Positions 54,364 through 63,441 of a stretch of DNA of 64,000 nt are shown here, one piece after another. Every line of letters starts with the position of its first letter. Positions within the stretch are counted from its first letter, which is position 1. Under the pieces are notes generated by a model. The model saw nothing but the letters and a program-made list of their open reading frames with translations. It was not told where the DNA came from and ran no database searches. Source of the stretch: Alteromonas sp. KC3 (GTDB lineage: Bacteria; Pseudomonadota; Gammaproteobacteria; Enterobacterales; Alteromonadaceae); NCBI RefSeq assembly GCF_016756315.1, contig NZ_AP024235.1, forward strand, positions 3,224,001 through 3,288,000. Direction: 5' to 3'. A program made the position numbers and the translations under genes.

Positions 54364-56079
54364 ATGACATACAAAGTAGCAATCGCCATTTCAGGTGCCG
54401 TCTCGCTAGGTTCTTACGAAGCTGGCACCATGTATGAAATAATCAACGCCATAAAACTGCACAACGAATCTAATCCTTCCGACCAGCACATTAAAATTGA
54501 TGTAATGACAGGCGCAAGTGCGGGCGGCATGACCGCAGCGCTAACGGCCCAAAAGCTGCTATACGAAAGCTATTCGCTAACCGAGCCACTCACTAACGTT
54601 GGCTATTTGGCATGGGTAAAAAAGGTACACATCGATGGCTTGCTTACAGCGCATGATAACGACAATGAAAACACCTCTATTCTTTCTTCAGGCTTTGTTG
54701 ATTCAATAGCGCGCAACTTGATTTTAGGTCGCTACGAAAGTGCCGCCACACCTACTAAAGCTCCTCATCCGGCAAGCGCCGATACCATAAAGCTTGGCCT
54801 GGCATTGTCTAACTTAAACGGTGTGGACTACGCCAGAGACATTTTTACCGCTACCCACGACGGGCTTACTGGTGGCAAATTTGTTGAAACCCGTCATCAA
54901 GACAGATTGACCATAACACTTGGCGAGAACGACGATAATCAAAACACCTGGCAAACCATAGCCGACACATCACGTGCGTGCGGTGCATTTCCGTTTGCTT
55001 TTTCACCGGTTGCGCTGTTTAGACGGTTTGAAGAGCCCGATTATCAAGGGCGTGGTGCAGAGGATTTCTCATCAGTTAAGCCCGATGGCAAGTTTACCTA
55101 TATTGATGGCGGTGCATTTAATAACTATCCGTTAGGTATGGCAAGAGAGCTCGCAAAGTCTAACGACAACGACCCGCTGGATTACGCTAAGCGTTTTTAT
55201 TTTTACATCTCACCTAGTGCAAAAGCGTCCACAATGGATTTAACGCTTGATGCCGAGTCACCTGATTTCAACATGATGAGCGTTGCTAGCAGTGCCGCAA
55301 AAGGAATTTTTGCCCAAAGTCGTTTTCAAGACTGGTTGATGACCGACAAGATAAATCACAAGGTTGAGTTACTGGATGAACGGGCCAAACAAATAGTAGA
55401 TATTGTAACGTCCTCTACCAAAACGGCGGTAAAGCGATTAGCACAAACATCAAAAGAGCTATGCCAAGAAATATACAAAGATACTACTGATAACGACGAG
55501 CAACTTAATGATGCCATAGCGCGCTTAACGCTTCAGTACAAAGAAGACTTTGCAGACTATGACAATGCGACGCAAGAAGAAAAAGACGCGTGGATTTACA
55601 GTATTGCACTGCTAGAAAAGTCGGCAGGATTAAACGACTTTGACATTATGAACGTGTATACCATTACTGCCAAACCAGAAGATTTGGCCAGCGAAAAAGT
55701 AATGTCGTTCATGGGCTTCTTTGAAGAGCGGTTTCGTCACCACGATTACATGAGAGGCAGACTTAACGCGACCAATGTCATTTTGCACATACTCGAAAGC
55801 CGCCAAAACGCCCAAAAAGCCAAAGACCACCTACCACTTAATGTAGACAGCGCCTTTTACAAGACTCAAAAGAAGGCGCTAGAAGATATTCTTAACGACA
55901 CCAAACTGGGTAATGTAACACCAAGAAACGCAGCAAAAGCCGCTCGAGAGCGTGTATATGAAAGAGTGAAAGATAGATACTATGGCCTTGCCAAGCAAAT
56001 GGGCATGAGCTGGGTATTACGTGTGGGTTTATATAATTTCTATATCAAGAAGCGTTTGCGGGGATATTTGGAGTTGTAG
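54364..56079 (+). CDS. patatin-like phospholipase
   Basis: 571 residues. The oxyanion region is SGAVSLGSYEAG, the nucleophile elbow GASAGG (Ser52) and the catalytic Asp is in YIDGGAFNNYP (Asp248), giving the Ser-Asp dyad of patatins. A helical C-terminal domain of about 300 residues follows, with no signal peptide or membrane span seen. It should hydrolyse acyl groups of membrane lipids; its long C-terminal part may regulate or target it. AAGGA lies seven bases upstream of the ATG; a GTG at 54256 is rejected. It is followed by about 415 bases without a gene and then the AT-rich three-gene set. Confidence 0.88.
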   Translation: MTYKVAIAISGAVSLGSYEAGTMYEIINAIKLHNESNPSDQHIKIDVMTGASAGGMTAALTAQKLLYESYSLTEPLTNVGYLAWVKKVHIDGLLTAHDNDNENTSILSSGFVDSIARNLILGRYESAATPTKAPHPASADTIKLGLALSNLNGVDYARDIFTATHDGLTGGKFVETRHQDRLTITLGENDDNQNTWQTIADTSRACGAFPFAFSPVALFRRFEEPDYQGRGAEDFSSVKPDGKFTYIDGGAFNNYPLGMARELAKSNDNDPLDYAKRFYFYISPSAKASTMDLTLDAESPDFNMMSVASSAAKGIFAQSRFQDWLMTDKINHKVELLDERAKQIVDIVTSSTKTAVKRLAQTSKELCQEIYKDTTDNDEQLNDAIARLTLQYKEDFADYDNATQEEKDAWIYSIALLEKSAGLNDFDIMNVYTITAKPEDLASEKVMSFMGFFEERFRHHDYMRGRLNATNVILHILESRQNAQKAKDHLPLNVDSAFYKTQKKALEDILNDTKLGNVTPRNAAKAARERVYERVKDRYYGLAKQMGMSWVLRVGLYNFYIKKRLRGYLEL

Positions 56080-56495
56080 TGGTGGAAAAAGGTTAATTGG
56101 TAGTAATTTGCGAGTAAGCATTGGTAGCTGATGTTTGGACTAGTATAGCCATTAGCTACTCAGATTCTTATCAACCATTGGGGAAAATTGGCTATTTTTC
56201 ATCTGTTAGCGCTAGTTGAGTTTATCGAACTATCAAAATCTTTTCGAATTCGGCTATTTGAACTAATGACTTCGTTTTTTTAGTCGTGGAACGTGGCAAC
56301 AATTGAGATCAAAATCTAGGAAATATTGTTTCTATTGGCAAAAAATGGCGATATATTGTACAGTCTAAAAATTAAACAAAAATTATCACTTTAAAGGCTA
56401 AAAGCCTGATATCCATTAACATCTAAACGGTGAAATATTGTCGTTAAAGTAAGCTGAAATACTACGCTGCTCGGTTGCGGCGCAAAGGACTGTTG
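56080..56495. other. AT-rich intergenic region without a gene
   Basis: No coding frame is supported. The stretch is notably AT-rich. A small hairpin AGGCT-AAA-AGCCT lies at 56395-56407. It probably holds the promoter of the three-gene set that begins at 56496, but no consensus element is clear enough to assign. Confidence 0.5.
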
Positions 56496-57899
56496 ATGCA
56501 ACGTTTAGCCACATTCAATAGAACAAAAAAACAAGCTGTAGTTTTGGTTCATGGTATGGGCGAACAGCGTCCCATGGAAAGTATCCGTTCATTCGTAAGT
56601 AACATTTGGAAGCTCGACCCTTTCCTTGAGGAGCCTCATTTTTGGAACAAGCCTAGCTCAGTTAGCACTTCATTCGAACAACGTAGAATTACAACCAATA
56701 CACCAATTAACAAAGAGAACAACAAGCATACGCAACGAGTTGACTTTTACGAATACTATTGGGCGCATCACACTGTTGGAACAAAGTGGGAGCATTTTAC
56801 TGGCTGGTTAGTAGCATTAATGTTTCGACATCCCTCCAGTTATCGTGAGCACTCAACATCCTTGCTGAAGCTTTATTACTTGCTTTGGTCGCTTTTCGCT
56901 ATGGGAATATTAGTGGCTATTGCTTGGTGTACTATCTCTGATTTTGAATCTTGGCTCCCCACCTTTCTAACAACTGCACTTAGTGCCATATGGATATTCC
57001 TGTTAGGGCTTGCGAAAAAATTTTTTACCAACTATTTCGGTGATGTCGCTCGTTATGTTCAGGCAAAGCCAATTAATATAAAAGTTCGCCAGGATATTCG
57101 CAAAGGTGGAGTTGAGCTGATTGAGCGGATTCATCGAACTGGTGATTACGACCGTGTTATTTTAGTAGGCCATAGTCTAGGCTCGATTGTAGCGTATGAT
57201 CTGCTAACCCATCTCTGGGCGCGAGCAAATAAGTTCAAGACAAGCGATGAAAAAGGTAGTGTTCCAACACCTTTGAGCGAACACGCAAAAGATTTAATTG
57301 AGCAACTAAGCCAGAAAGTAGAAAAACAAGAATTTAGCAAAGAATCACAGACGCACTACTGGCAACTACAGCGAGACTTATTTAATGAGCTTAAGGCAAA
57401 TTCTCCAGATAACAACTGGCTAATCTCAGATTTTGTCACTTTAGGTAGTCCACTTACCTATGCGGATATATTGATGTTTCGCAACAATGAAGACTTTATA
57501 AAGCGCAAGTTAGACCGCGAAACCCCGACTTCCCCCCCTGTGACTGAAAAAGGCAAGTGGTACTACAGTGATAACCAAGGAGAATTTTTGCACCACGGCG
57601 CTGTTTTTGCTCATGTGAAATGGACAAATATTTATATGCCCCACGAAAACTTTTACAAGGGTGATTTTATTTCAGGTCCAGTTAGTCGAAACTTTAGTTA
57701 CATACACATCGACAACAATTCCGCTTTAATGACGCCTCCTCGAGATATTTGCAGAACCCCTATTGAAGAGATCAAGCTAGACTACAGAGAAATTAAGAAT
57801 GGGTTTACTCATACATCATATTGGACAGAAACAGTTATTAGCTCAACATCAAAAAACATAAACCTAATTGCACTGAGAAAGGCATTAGGACTGTATTAA
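56496..57899 (+). CDS. membrane alpha/beta hydrolase, first gene of unknown three-gene set
   Basis: 467 residues. An N-terminal VVLVHGMGEQRPMESI strand and a later RVILVGHSLGSIVAYDLL nucleophile elbow identify a lipase-like alpha/beta hydrolase. Between them, about residues 120-190, lie two membrane helices (LYYLLWSLFAMGILVAIAW and LTTALSAIWIFLLGLA), so it is anchored in the inner membrane. The C-terminal part has a candidate His in FLHHGAVFAHVKW. The start at 56496 has AAAGGA six bases upstream; a TTG at 56475 is rejected. A lipoprotein gene follows 26 bases later. Confidence 0.78.
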   Translation: MQRLATFNRTKKQAVVLVHGMGEQRPMESIRSFVSNIWKLDPFLEEPHFWNKPSSVSTSFEQRRITTNTPINKENNKHTQRVDFYEYYWAHHTVGTKWEHFTGWLVALMFRHPSSYREHSTSLLKLYYLLWSLFAMGILVAIAWCTISDFESWLPTFLTTALSAIWIFLLGLAKKFFTNYFGDVARYVQAKPINIKVRQDIRKGGVELIERIHRTGDYDRVILVGHSLGSIVAYDLLTHLWARANKFKTSDEKGSVPTPLSEHAKDLIEQLSQKVEKQEFSKESQTHYWQLQRDLFNELKANSPDNNWLISDFVTLGSPLTYADILMFRNNEDFIKRKLDRETPTSPPVTEKGKWYYSDNQGEFLHHGAVFAHVKWTNIYMPHENFYKGDFISGPVSRNFSYIHIDNNSALMTPPRDICRTPIEEIKLDYREIKNGFTHTSYWTETVISSTSKNINLIALRKALGLY

Positions 57900-57925
57900 T
57901 CAAGAGTTTCAAGGGAGTGAGTTCA

Positions 57926-59842
57926 ATGACAACACATATAAGAAAGTCATCTTCTTTATTGACCACTTTATTAGCAACAATATTAGTAGGTTGCAGCATT
58001 TCACCTGAGCATCATGTTCGTACTGGCGCTGATCCGAGATATCAAGACAAAAATGTCGCTTTCCAAACGACCTACTACTTTCGTGTGTTCGACTACTGTT
58101 CACAAAATGGTCAAAATAATAACAATGGTAAATATCCTTCATCAGGTGGCTTATACAGATTTAAAATGACTGGAAAAGCTAACACTTGGGCGAACGATAT
58201 TAAGTTCGAATCGGGTATTTTAAAAAGCTGGGAATTAGATCCACTCGGAGCAAATGTAGTTTTCGATGAGAACATTGGCCGTCATCGCTTTGTCTCGGAA
58301 AACGAGACTCAGAATGAAGCTGCCAGAGAGCAAGCATGGGCTGATTACACTAAGCTCAAATCTGAGTATTTAAAGCTAGCGGGCGAACATCAGGGTTTTG
58401 TTGAGACAAAAAATGCGCTTAGTTCAAAACTGCATAACACTATTCTCAGTGAGGGGAATGTTATAGCAAAAGACGGTCTATCGTCAGTCATTGATGACCA
58501 GTTTGAAGCTCACGGAGCAGAGTTAGAGAAGATCAATACAAGCGTCCAAAACAGTTTAAAAACAGCGATTGAAGTTTCGCTTGAAAACTTGAAAAAAGAA
58601 AACAAAGAAAAATTAAATCCCGCCTTATACTCATTAGGTTTAACTTGGTTGAAAGATTTAATTAAAGCGAAATTAGTTAAGAAAATCGAAGAGCATGTAA
58701 CACCAAACTTGCCAGACGACCTATTTAGCGATCAAGATAATAGCCAAACTAAGTGGAACATGCTCATTGGCCAACTCGAAGGAAAGCAAATTGACTTTAC
58801 TGGTACTAACAAGAATGAGCTTATAAAAAAACTAGCTTTGGTTTACAGCCAATCAAAAAGTGCCAGTAATATTTCTACTGCAATATTAGACTCTAACGGG
58901 ACACAGATTAAAATTGCTGACAAGCTTTCCGAATTGTTTATCGAGGAGGTAAAGGACTTTGAACTAAAAGGGATAACAACCGGGACAACGGAAATCTTTT
59001 CGCATTTTAAAAGTAAAACCCAATTAATAAACAATCCGGAACAGCCTGACCAACTCACCTACAAGATGTTAGACGCAGAGCTCAAAATCGAAATAAAAAC
59101 AAAGCTTACGAAATATATAAACGACTTATTTGCTACACAAACACAGTTTTTATTACTTACGGACAATTTACCCAAACAAGAATCTATTGAATTTGAAAGC
59201 GACTCAAGTCTGAGTGGCATCTTGGCACTTGCAAATGAATCATCCATCAGAACTGCACTGGCTGAATTCACGAAGCTCGCAATAGGTAATGCTGTATCAA
59301 ACGCCTACTTCGAACCAACCAGCCAGCTTTCTGAAATACTTACTACCCTAAAGTCAGCGATGGCTAAAAAGCTTGCACTTGCTACAGGTTTGCCGATATT
59401 AAGCAATAGCGAGAGTGATTCACAACTAGCTTCAACACTTATAGGTGATAAACCAATTGATTGTGACATTAACCAAAGACGTGGTTTTCAAATTCTCGGT
59501 CCGGAGGGCTGGCGCACATTTAATCAGGACGAACGTCTTACAATTGCTATGTCCGCTGATAACAAACCTATCACTCAAACTTTAAAAGCACTTTCTAAGC
59601 AAGTTCTTAATGCGCAAACCAATAATGAAAGCGAGAGTAATATTTTGCCAATAATGCACGCTGAATTACGTTTAGGCAAAGCAATTAACACATTGAACTT
59701 GAATAAGGCGAAGATACTTAGCGCTTCTAAAAAAGCAAAATACACGGAGCTTTGTGAACTCAGCAGGTCGGTGGTAGCCCAGCTAAATTCCAACGCTGCA
59801 GATGTTTCTGACACATCGTTTAAATGTGAGGAGGGCGAGTGA
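57926..59842 (+). CDS. large lipoprotein of unknown function
   Basis: 638 residues. The N-terminus is a lipoprotein signal ending ILVGC (Cys23). The mature part is mostly helical and rich in Lys, Glu, Asn and Ser. An N-terminal domain of about 100 residues has a beta pattern and a Tyr/Phe-rich stretch (TYYFRVFDYCSQNG). No family is recognised. GGGAG lies eight bases upstream of the ATG; a GTG at 57917 is an alternative. It is one base out of frame with the following gene (TGATG), so they are coupled. AT-rich compared with genes before 56 kb. Confidence 0.7.
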   Translation: MTTHIRKSSSLLTTLLATILVGCSISPEHHVRTGADPRYQDKNVAFQTTYYFRVFDYCSQNGQNNNNGKYPSSGGLYRFKMTGKANTWANDIKFESGILKSWELDPLGANVVFDENIGRHRFVSENETQNEAAREQAWADYTKLKSEYLKLAGEHQGFVETKNALSSKLHNTILSEGNVIAKDGLSSVIDDQFEAHGAELEKINTSVQNSLKTAIEVSLENLKKENKEKLNPALYSLGLTWLKDLIKAKLVKKIEEHVTPNLPDDLFSDQDNSQTKWNMLIGQLEGKQIDFTGTNKNELIKKLALVYSQSKSASNISTAILDSNGTQIKIADKLSELFIEEVKDFELKGITTGTTEIFSHFKSKTQLINNPEQPDQLTYKMLDAELKIEIKTKLTKYINDLFATQTQFLLLTDNLPKQESIEFESDSSLSGILALANESSIRTALAEFTKLAIGNAVSNAYFEPTSQLSEILTTLKSAMAKKLALATGLPILSNSESDSQLASTLIGDKPIDCDINQRRGFQILGPEGWRTFNQDERLTIAMSADNKPITQTLKALSKQVLNAQTNNESESNILPIMHAELRLGKAINTLNLNKAKILSASKKAKYTELCELSRSVVAQLNSNAADVSDTSFKCEEGE

Positions 59843-61836
59843 TGCGTAGATTAACTTTAGTAAAAAGGGCAATGTTTTTATTACTATCACTTCTTAGTAT
59901 CACGTACATTTTTGTATTTGAAGCCAAGGCTGAAAGTTCGATGCGAATTGAAGTTGAAGTGTACGACGGCCCATTAAGTAAAACATTGGACATACAGAAA
60001 GCAGAATTGATAGGTACGCTTAACCTTAGCTCACATGTAACAGAAAATATGATAAGAGCAATTCACCTTAGCGAATGTCGATTAGGGTGTTTTGGCACCA
60101 GCGCAGCGGGTATAAATGGAGACCTTCTAAAACAGTGCTCTCCTTCGACTTTTGAGGATAGTCAGCTAATTACCCCTGACATTCTGCAAAGTTTGTCGGA
60201 ACTAAAAAAACGTACATCGAGCGAAATCACATCGGATAGTGCCTCACCTGATAAAGTTCTCTATGCACAATATAACGAAGACTTCACTAAAATGCTTGCC
60301 ACGATATTGCCCCGCAAAAAAAATAGACGTCTTTCTATATTAGAACTCGATAGTGAACCACCATATGATCAAGACATTCATGACCTTTTTAACCTAGATT
60401 TTCTCGACTATCACGATAGTTTTGTCATACCTACGAAAAATGAGGATGCCGTTCATCAAGTATGTCCTCAGTTGTTTGATGTAAAACACAACCTCTTAAA
60501 TGTTCTAGCGTATATGCACAAGTCTTTGAATTTTGACACTAGCAAATCCATGCTTCAGTGTCGTAGATATTTATTAGATACAGACACCAATAACACCCCC
60601 AAAGCCCAAGAATGCCTCACAAAGATGGCAAACTTGGGACAATTACTTTCACAAGGTGCGGAGCATTGGGCAACCACACAAGTAGCAGTGTTACCTAACT
60701 CAAGGCGAGCACGTATAGAAATAGCGAGAGCCGCAATTATTGCGGCTGAACTTGGTAGTGAGATTACTGCTCGTGCCGATGCTATTGCTCGTCAACAGAA
60801 AGGTGAGAGCGCTTATGAACTTATGCCCACTAGTTTTTATCTTCGCGACTCAGAAGCAACAGATTATCTAAATCTCTTTGAATGGCTCGATGCGACTCCT
60901 AGAAAAGACAAGAAATGGCCAACCAAAAGCAGGACTCGCATGATTGAACGCCTTATTAACGATAATAATTGGTCAATGGTGAACACAGCTTTTGCTCGCG
61001 GAGATGGCAAAACAAGTATGGTTTTTGTAAAAGATGATATCGGCAACTGGAATTTGAAAAGCTACGACAATGATCCTAGTGATATGCTCAATAACTATCA
61101 AAAAATCGGAACAAACCTACTAAATAGTGCGGCAAAACTAGCCAAAGGTGTATCAGGCGGGGAAGACATATTAATCAATTTAGCCGGTATTAAAAACAGT
61201 ACAGAGGAAGCACAGGGCCTTTTATTCGGCAACGCTTCGAATAGCGGCTCCAGCGGTCTTTCTGAGAATCTTGAGTCAGAAGTAAGATCCAGAATTACAG
61301 CAACTTATCATAAATATGCAGCGCTTATAAAAGCAGCTGACAATCGTAAACTCACACTCTCGAAGCAAGTCCGAGAAGTTGATGAGTTGCTCGAATCCAA
61401 AATCAAAGAATTTGAAGAATACTCAACTCAAAAGCAAGAACGTGAAAACTCAATTGCTGTAAGCCAAAGCGAATTAAGACAAAAGCAAATTGAACTTAAA
61501 GAGATACAAAGTCTCTTAGCTAAGGAAGATCCAAAGACTCTACAAACGTTGGGCAATTACAATCAAATCAGCGAGAGTATCATCCAATATAAGAGTGATA
61601 TTTTAAGCCAAACGGAAGAACTGGACTCATTTATTGTCAACAACAGCGAAAAAGAACAACAGCTATTGGAGCTAAAAGAAAGGAAGCAACATTTAAGCGA
61701 GGAGCAGCAGAGCAATGAAAATACAATAGAAAGATTACCCTTCGAGGCCGTTGCTGTCATTGAACAAATATTACAAATGCACCAACTGAATATAACAGCA
61801 ATAAAAAATAGTTTCGTTGAAGCAAAAGTAGAGTAA
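59842..61836 (+). CDS. large secreted coiled-coil protein of unknown function
   Basis: 664 residues with a signal peptide ending near EAKA. The mature N-terminal region has a beta segment (RIEVEVYDGPLSKTLDI) and a Cys cluster (HLSECRLGCFG with later Cys). The middle part is globular and helical. About residues 500-640 form a long coiled coil (dense Glu, Lys, Gln, Leu heptads). GAGG lies seven bases upstream of the ATG, which overlaps the lipoprotein stop by one base. No family recognised. With its two upstream partners it may form an envelope-spanning complex: inner-membrane hydrolase, lipoprotein and periplasmic coiled coil. Confidence 0.68.
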   Translation: MRRLTLVKRAMFLLLSLLSITYIFVFEAKAESSMRIEVEVYDGPLSKTLDIQKAELIGTLNLSSHVTENMIRAIHLSECRLGCFGTSAAGINGDLLKQCSPSTFEDSQLITPDILQSLSELKKRTSSEITSDSASPDKVLYAQYNEDFTKMLATILPRKKNRRLSILELDSEPPYDQDIHDLFNLDFLDYHDSFVIPTKNEDAVHQVCPQLFDVKHNLLNVLAYMHKSLNFDTSKSMLQCRRYLLDTDTNNTPKAQECLTKMANLGQLLSQGAEHWATTQVAVLPNSRRARIEIARAAIIAAELGSEITARADAIARQQKGESAYELMPTSFYLRDSEATDYLNLFEWLDATPRKDKKWPTKSRTRMIERLINDNNWSMVNTAFARGDGKTSMVFVKDDIGNWNLKSYDNDPSDMLNNYQKIGTNLLNSAAKLAKGVSGGEDILINLAGIKNSTEEAQGLLFGNASNSGSSGLSENLESEVRSRITATYHKYAALIKAADNRKLTLSKQVREVDELLESKIKEFEEYSTQKQERENSIAVSQSELRQKQIELKEIQSLLAKEDPKTLQTLGNYNQISESIIQYKSDILSQTEELDSFIVNNSEKEQQLLELKERKQHLSEEQQSNENTIERLPFEAVAVIEQILQMHQLNITAIKNSFVEAKVE

Positions 61837-62280
61837 AGCCGACAAATTGAAACCTCACAATGTATTTGATAACTCGAATGGAGAGCCATAAATGTGAAGC
61901 TCTATATCAAAGGATGTTTATTTTTTGAAGCTTTTAAGAAATTAGGAGAAGTCTACAAAAGCATAAATACCTTGACTCATCTACTAGTATCATTCCTGAA
62001 AAAGCTTATCGTATTGGTTTACCTAAAACGCATTACATAGTCGAGTTATTTCCAAAACTGTATAAAGCGGAACAGGAATAAATTATCTGCAATATCCTTA
62101 TATCATCTCATTGTCCTATTAGATGTCTGATAACAAATTTTTGTTACGACCTAAAATGTAGCTTTCTCTATAGCGTTCTCCGAGACAGCCTCGTATCAAT
62201 CTATACCATGACACGATTTATCCTAGTCGCTAACATTTACCTTTCTTAAATTAGCTTACACTCACCCCAGCATAGTAAAA
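61837..62280. other. AT-rich gap between convergent gene sets
   Basis: About 440 bases between the stop of the coiled-coil protein gene and the stop of the opposing unknown gene. It contains one short orphan frame described separately and otherwise shows nothing recognisable. A hand count of row 61921-61980 gives 17 G or C in 60, far below rows from the first 55 kb. Confidence 0.5.
61938..62081 (+). pseudogene. possible decayed gene fragment
   Basis: A 47-codon open frame without a start codon ends at the TAA at 62079-62081. Its last part (SIIPEKAYRIGLPKTHYIV and ELFPKLYKAEQE) looks like real protein sequence rather than chance. A partly overlapping frame upstream (from a GTG near 61892) also reads protein-like, as if frameshifts had broken one gene. 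I cannot name a family. Confidence 0.25.
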
Positions 62281-63441
62281 TTAGTATGAGTAACTTCTGC
62301 ATTTGCCTAACCTCTTCTGCCGTTCAGAAAACCTACAACTAACATTTATTTCACTAAGAGCAAATCCTGCTAAGGTGCGGTCACCTATTTTTTTGCTTAG
62401 CTTTTTCATTACTGCCTCAAAGTGAGAATACTCGTTTATACTTATCAAATAAGGTGCTCCTGTTTCTTCCCTTAAGTCTTCACGAGTACCAAATTCCTTG
62501 ATATCCAATTTTACAGGTAGATCACGGCGGCTACTCTTAAACGTAACATTTTCATAAAAGAGATTTTTGGGCTTTTGAAAATCTTCTTTCTCACATTTAG
62601 TTTTATAGACAGCTGCAACATTAAATGTTTCTTGCGAAGCAGTGTCTAAAACAGAGTAAAGAAAGAAGTCTATTGATTGCCCATCACCGCCATAGTCTTG
62701 ACCATCAGCTATCACAAGTTGTTTATCATCATAATCTATGTTTCCCAAATCGAATGATTCTGCGACAAACTGAACGTCATCAAGTTTATCGTGATCTATC
62801 TGTAAAGTTCCCTCGAGTACTTTTCCACATGTAACACTGATAGTGTGTATTTTCGTTTTCTTTATTTTATATCGAGGATGTCTATGGTCCGTACGAGTTA
62901 CCAACCCATGATCTCTCAACTCATCTAATCTAGAGGAAGTTACGTATCCTCTCACTGGCTCTTCTTGTATACCTGCAATTTCTATATAGCCAGCTTCGCT
63001 GCCTATAATATTAAAAGCATCTCCCCTAGAGACCGGAAAAATATTCCCCTCTTTCGGAGTATCGCACGGTTTTATATTGCATAGTTCATATGCTGAGTTA
63101 AAAACAATTTCATGAGAGCCCACTGATTCTGCAAATGGATATTTGGATACATGCTTATCTAGAACATATACGCTTACGCCATCTTGTGTAATGGCTCGAA
63201 CAAAAACGTCGCCCGATATAGTATGTGTTTTATTTCTATCATCAATGTAAAGTAAATATCTACTAGGTAAAAAGGCATTTCTAGGATAAATATTTCGGTC
63301 TTGAGTTTCTTTAATTTCAGTCCCCAAAGCCCATGTGTGATTTCTTGTATAGTAGGGCTTATCCTCTTCCGATAGACCTTTAAAGCATGTGAACGTCACA
63401 ACTACGGCAAGGCTAGAAGATATAATTTTGCTAAGCAACAT
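62281..63441 (-). CDS. secreted protein of unknown function with possible SH3-like domain
   Basis: 386 residues with a signal-peptide-like N-terminus (LLSKIISSSLAVVVTFTCF). A segment near 150-180 (FPVSRGDAFNIIGSEAGYIEIAG and GYVTSSRL) resembles bacterial SH3 domains of cell-wall proteins. The C-terminal part is beta-rich and contains several Cys (VTCGKVLEG, KTKCEKED, VSCRFSERQKRLGKC). The function is unknown. The second ATG (63441) is preferred because GAGG is six bases before it; the frame also offers an ATG at 63444. It overlaps the preceding gene by 11 bases. Confidence 0.7.
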   Translation of the reverse strand: MLLSKIISSSLAVVVTFTCFKGLSEEDKPYYTRNHTWALGTEIKETQDRNIYPRNAFLPSRYLLYIDDRNKTHTISGDVFVRAITQDGVSVYVLDKHVSKYPFAESVGSHEIVFNSAYELCNIKPCDTPKEGNIFPVSRGDAFNIIGSEAGYIEIAGIQEEPVRGYVTSSRLDELRDHGLVTRTDHRHPRYKIKKTKIHTISVTCGKVLEGTLQIDHDKLDDVQFVAESFDLGNIDYDDKQLVIADGQDYGGDGQSIDFFLYSVLDTASQETFNVAAVYKTKCEKEDFQKPKNLFYENVTFKSSRRDLPVKLDIKEFGTREDLREETGAPYLISINEYSHFEAVMKKLSKKIGDRTLAGFALSEINVSCRFSERQKRLGKCRSYSY

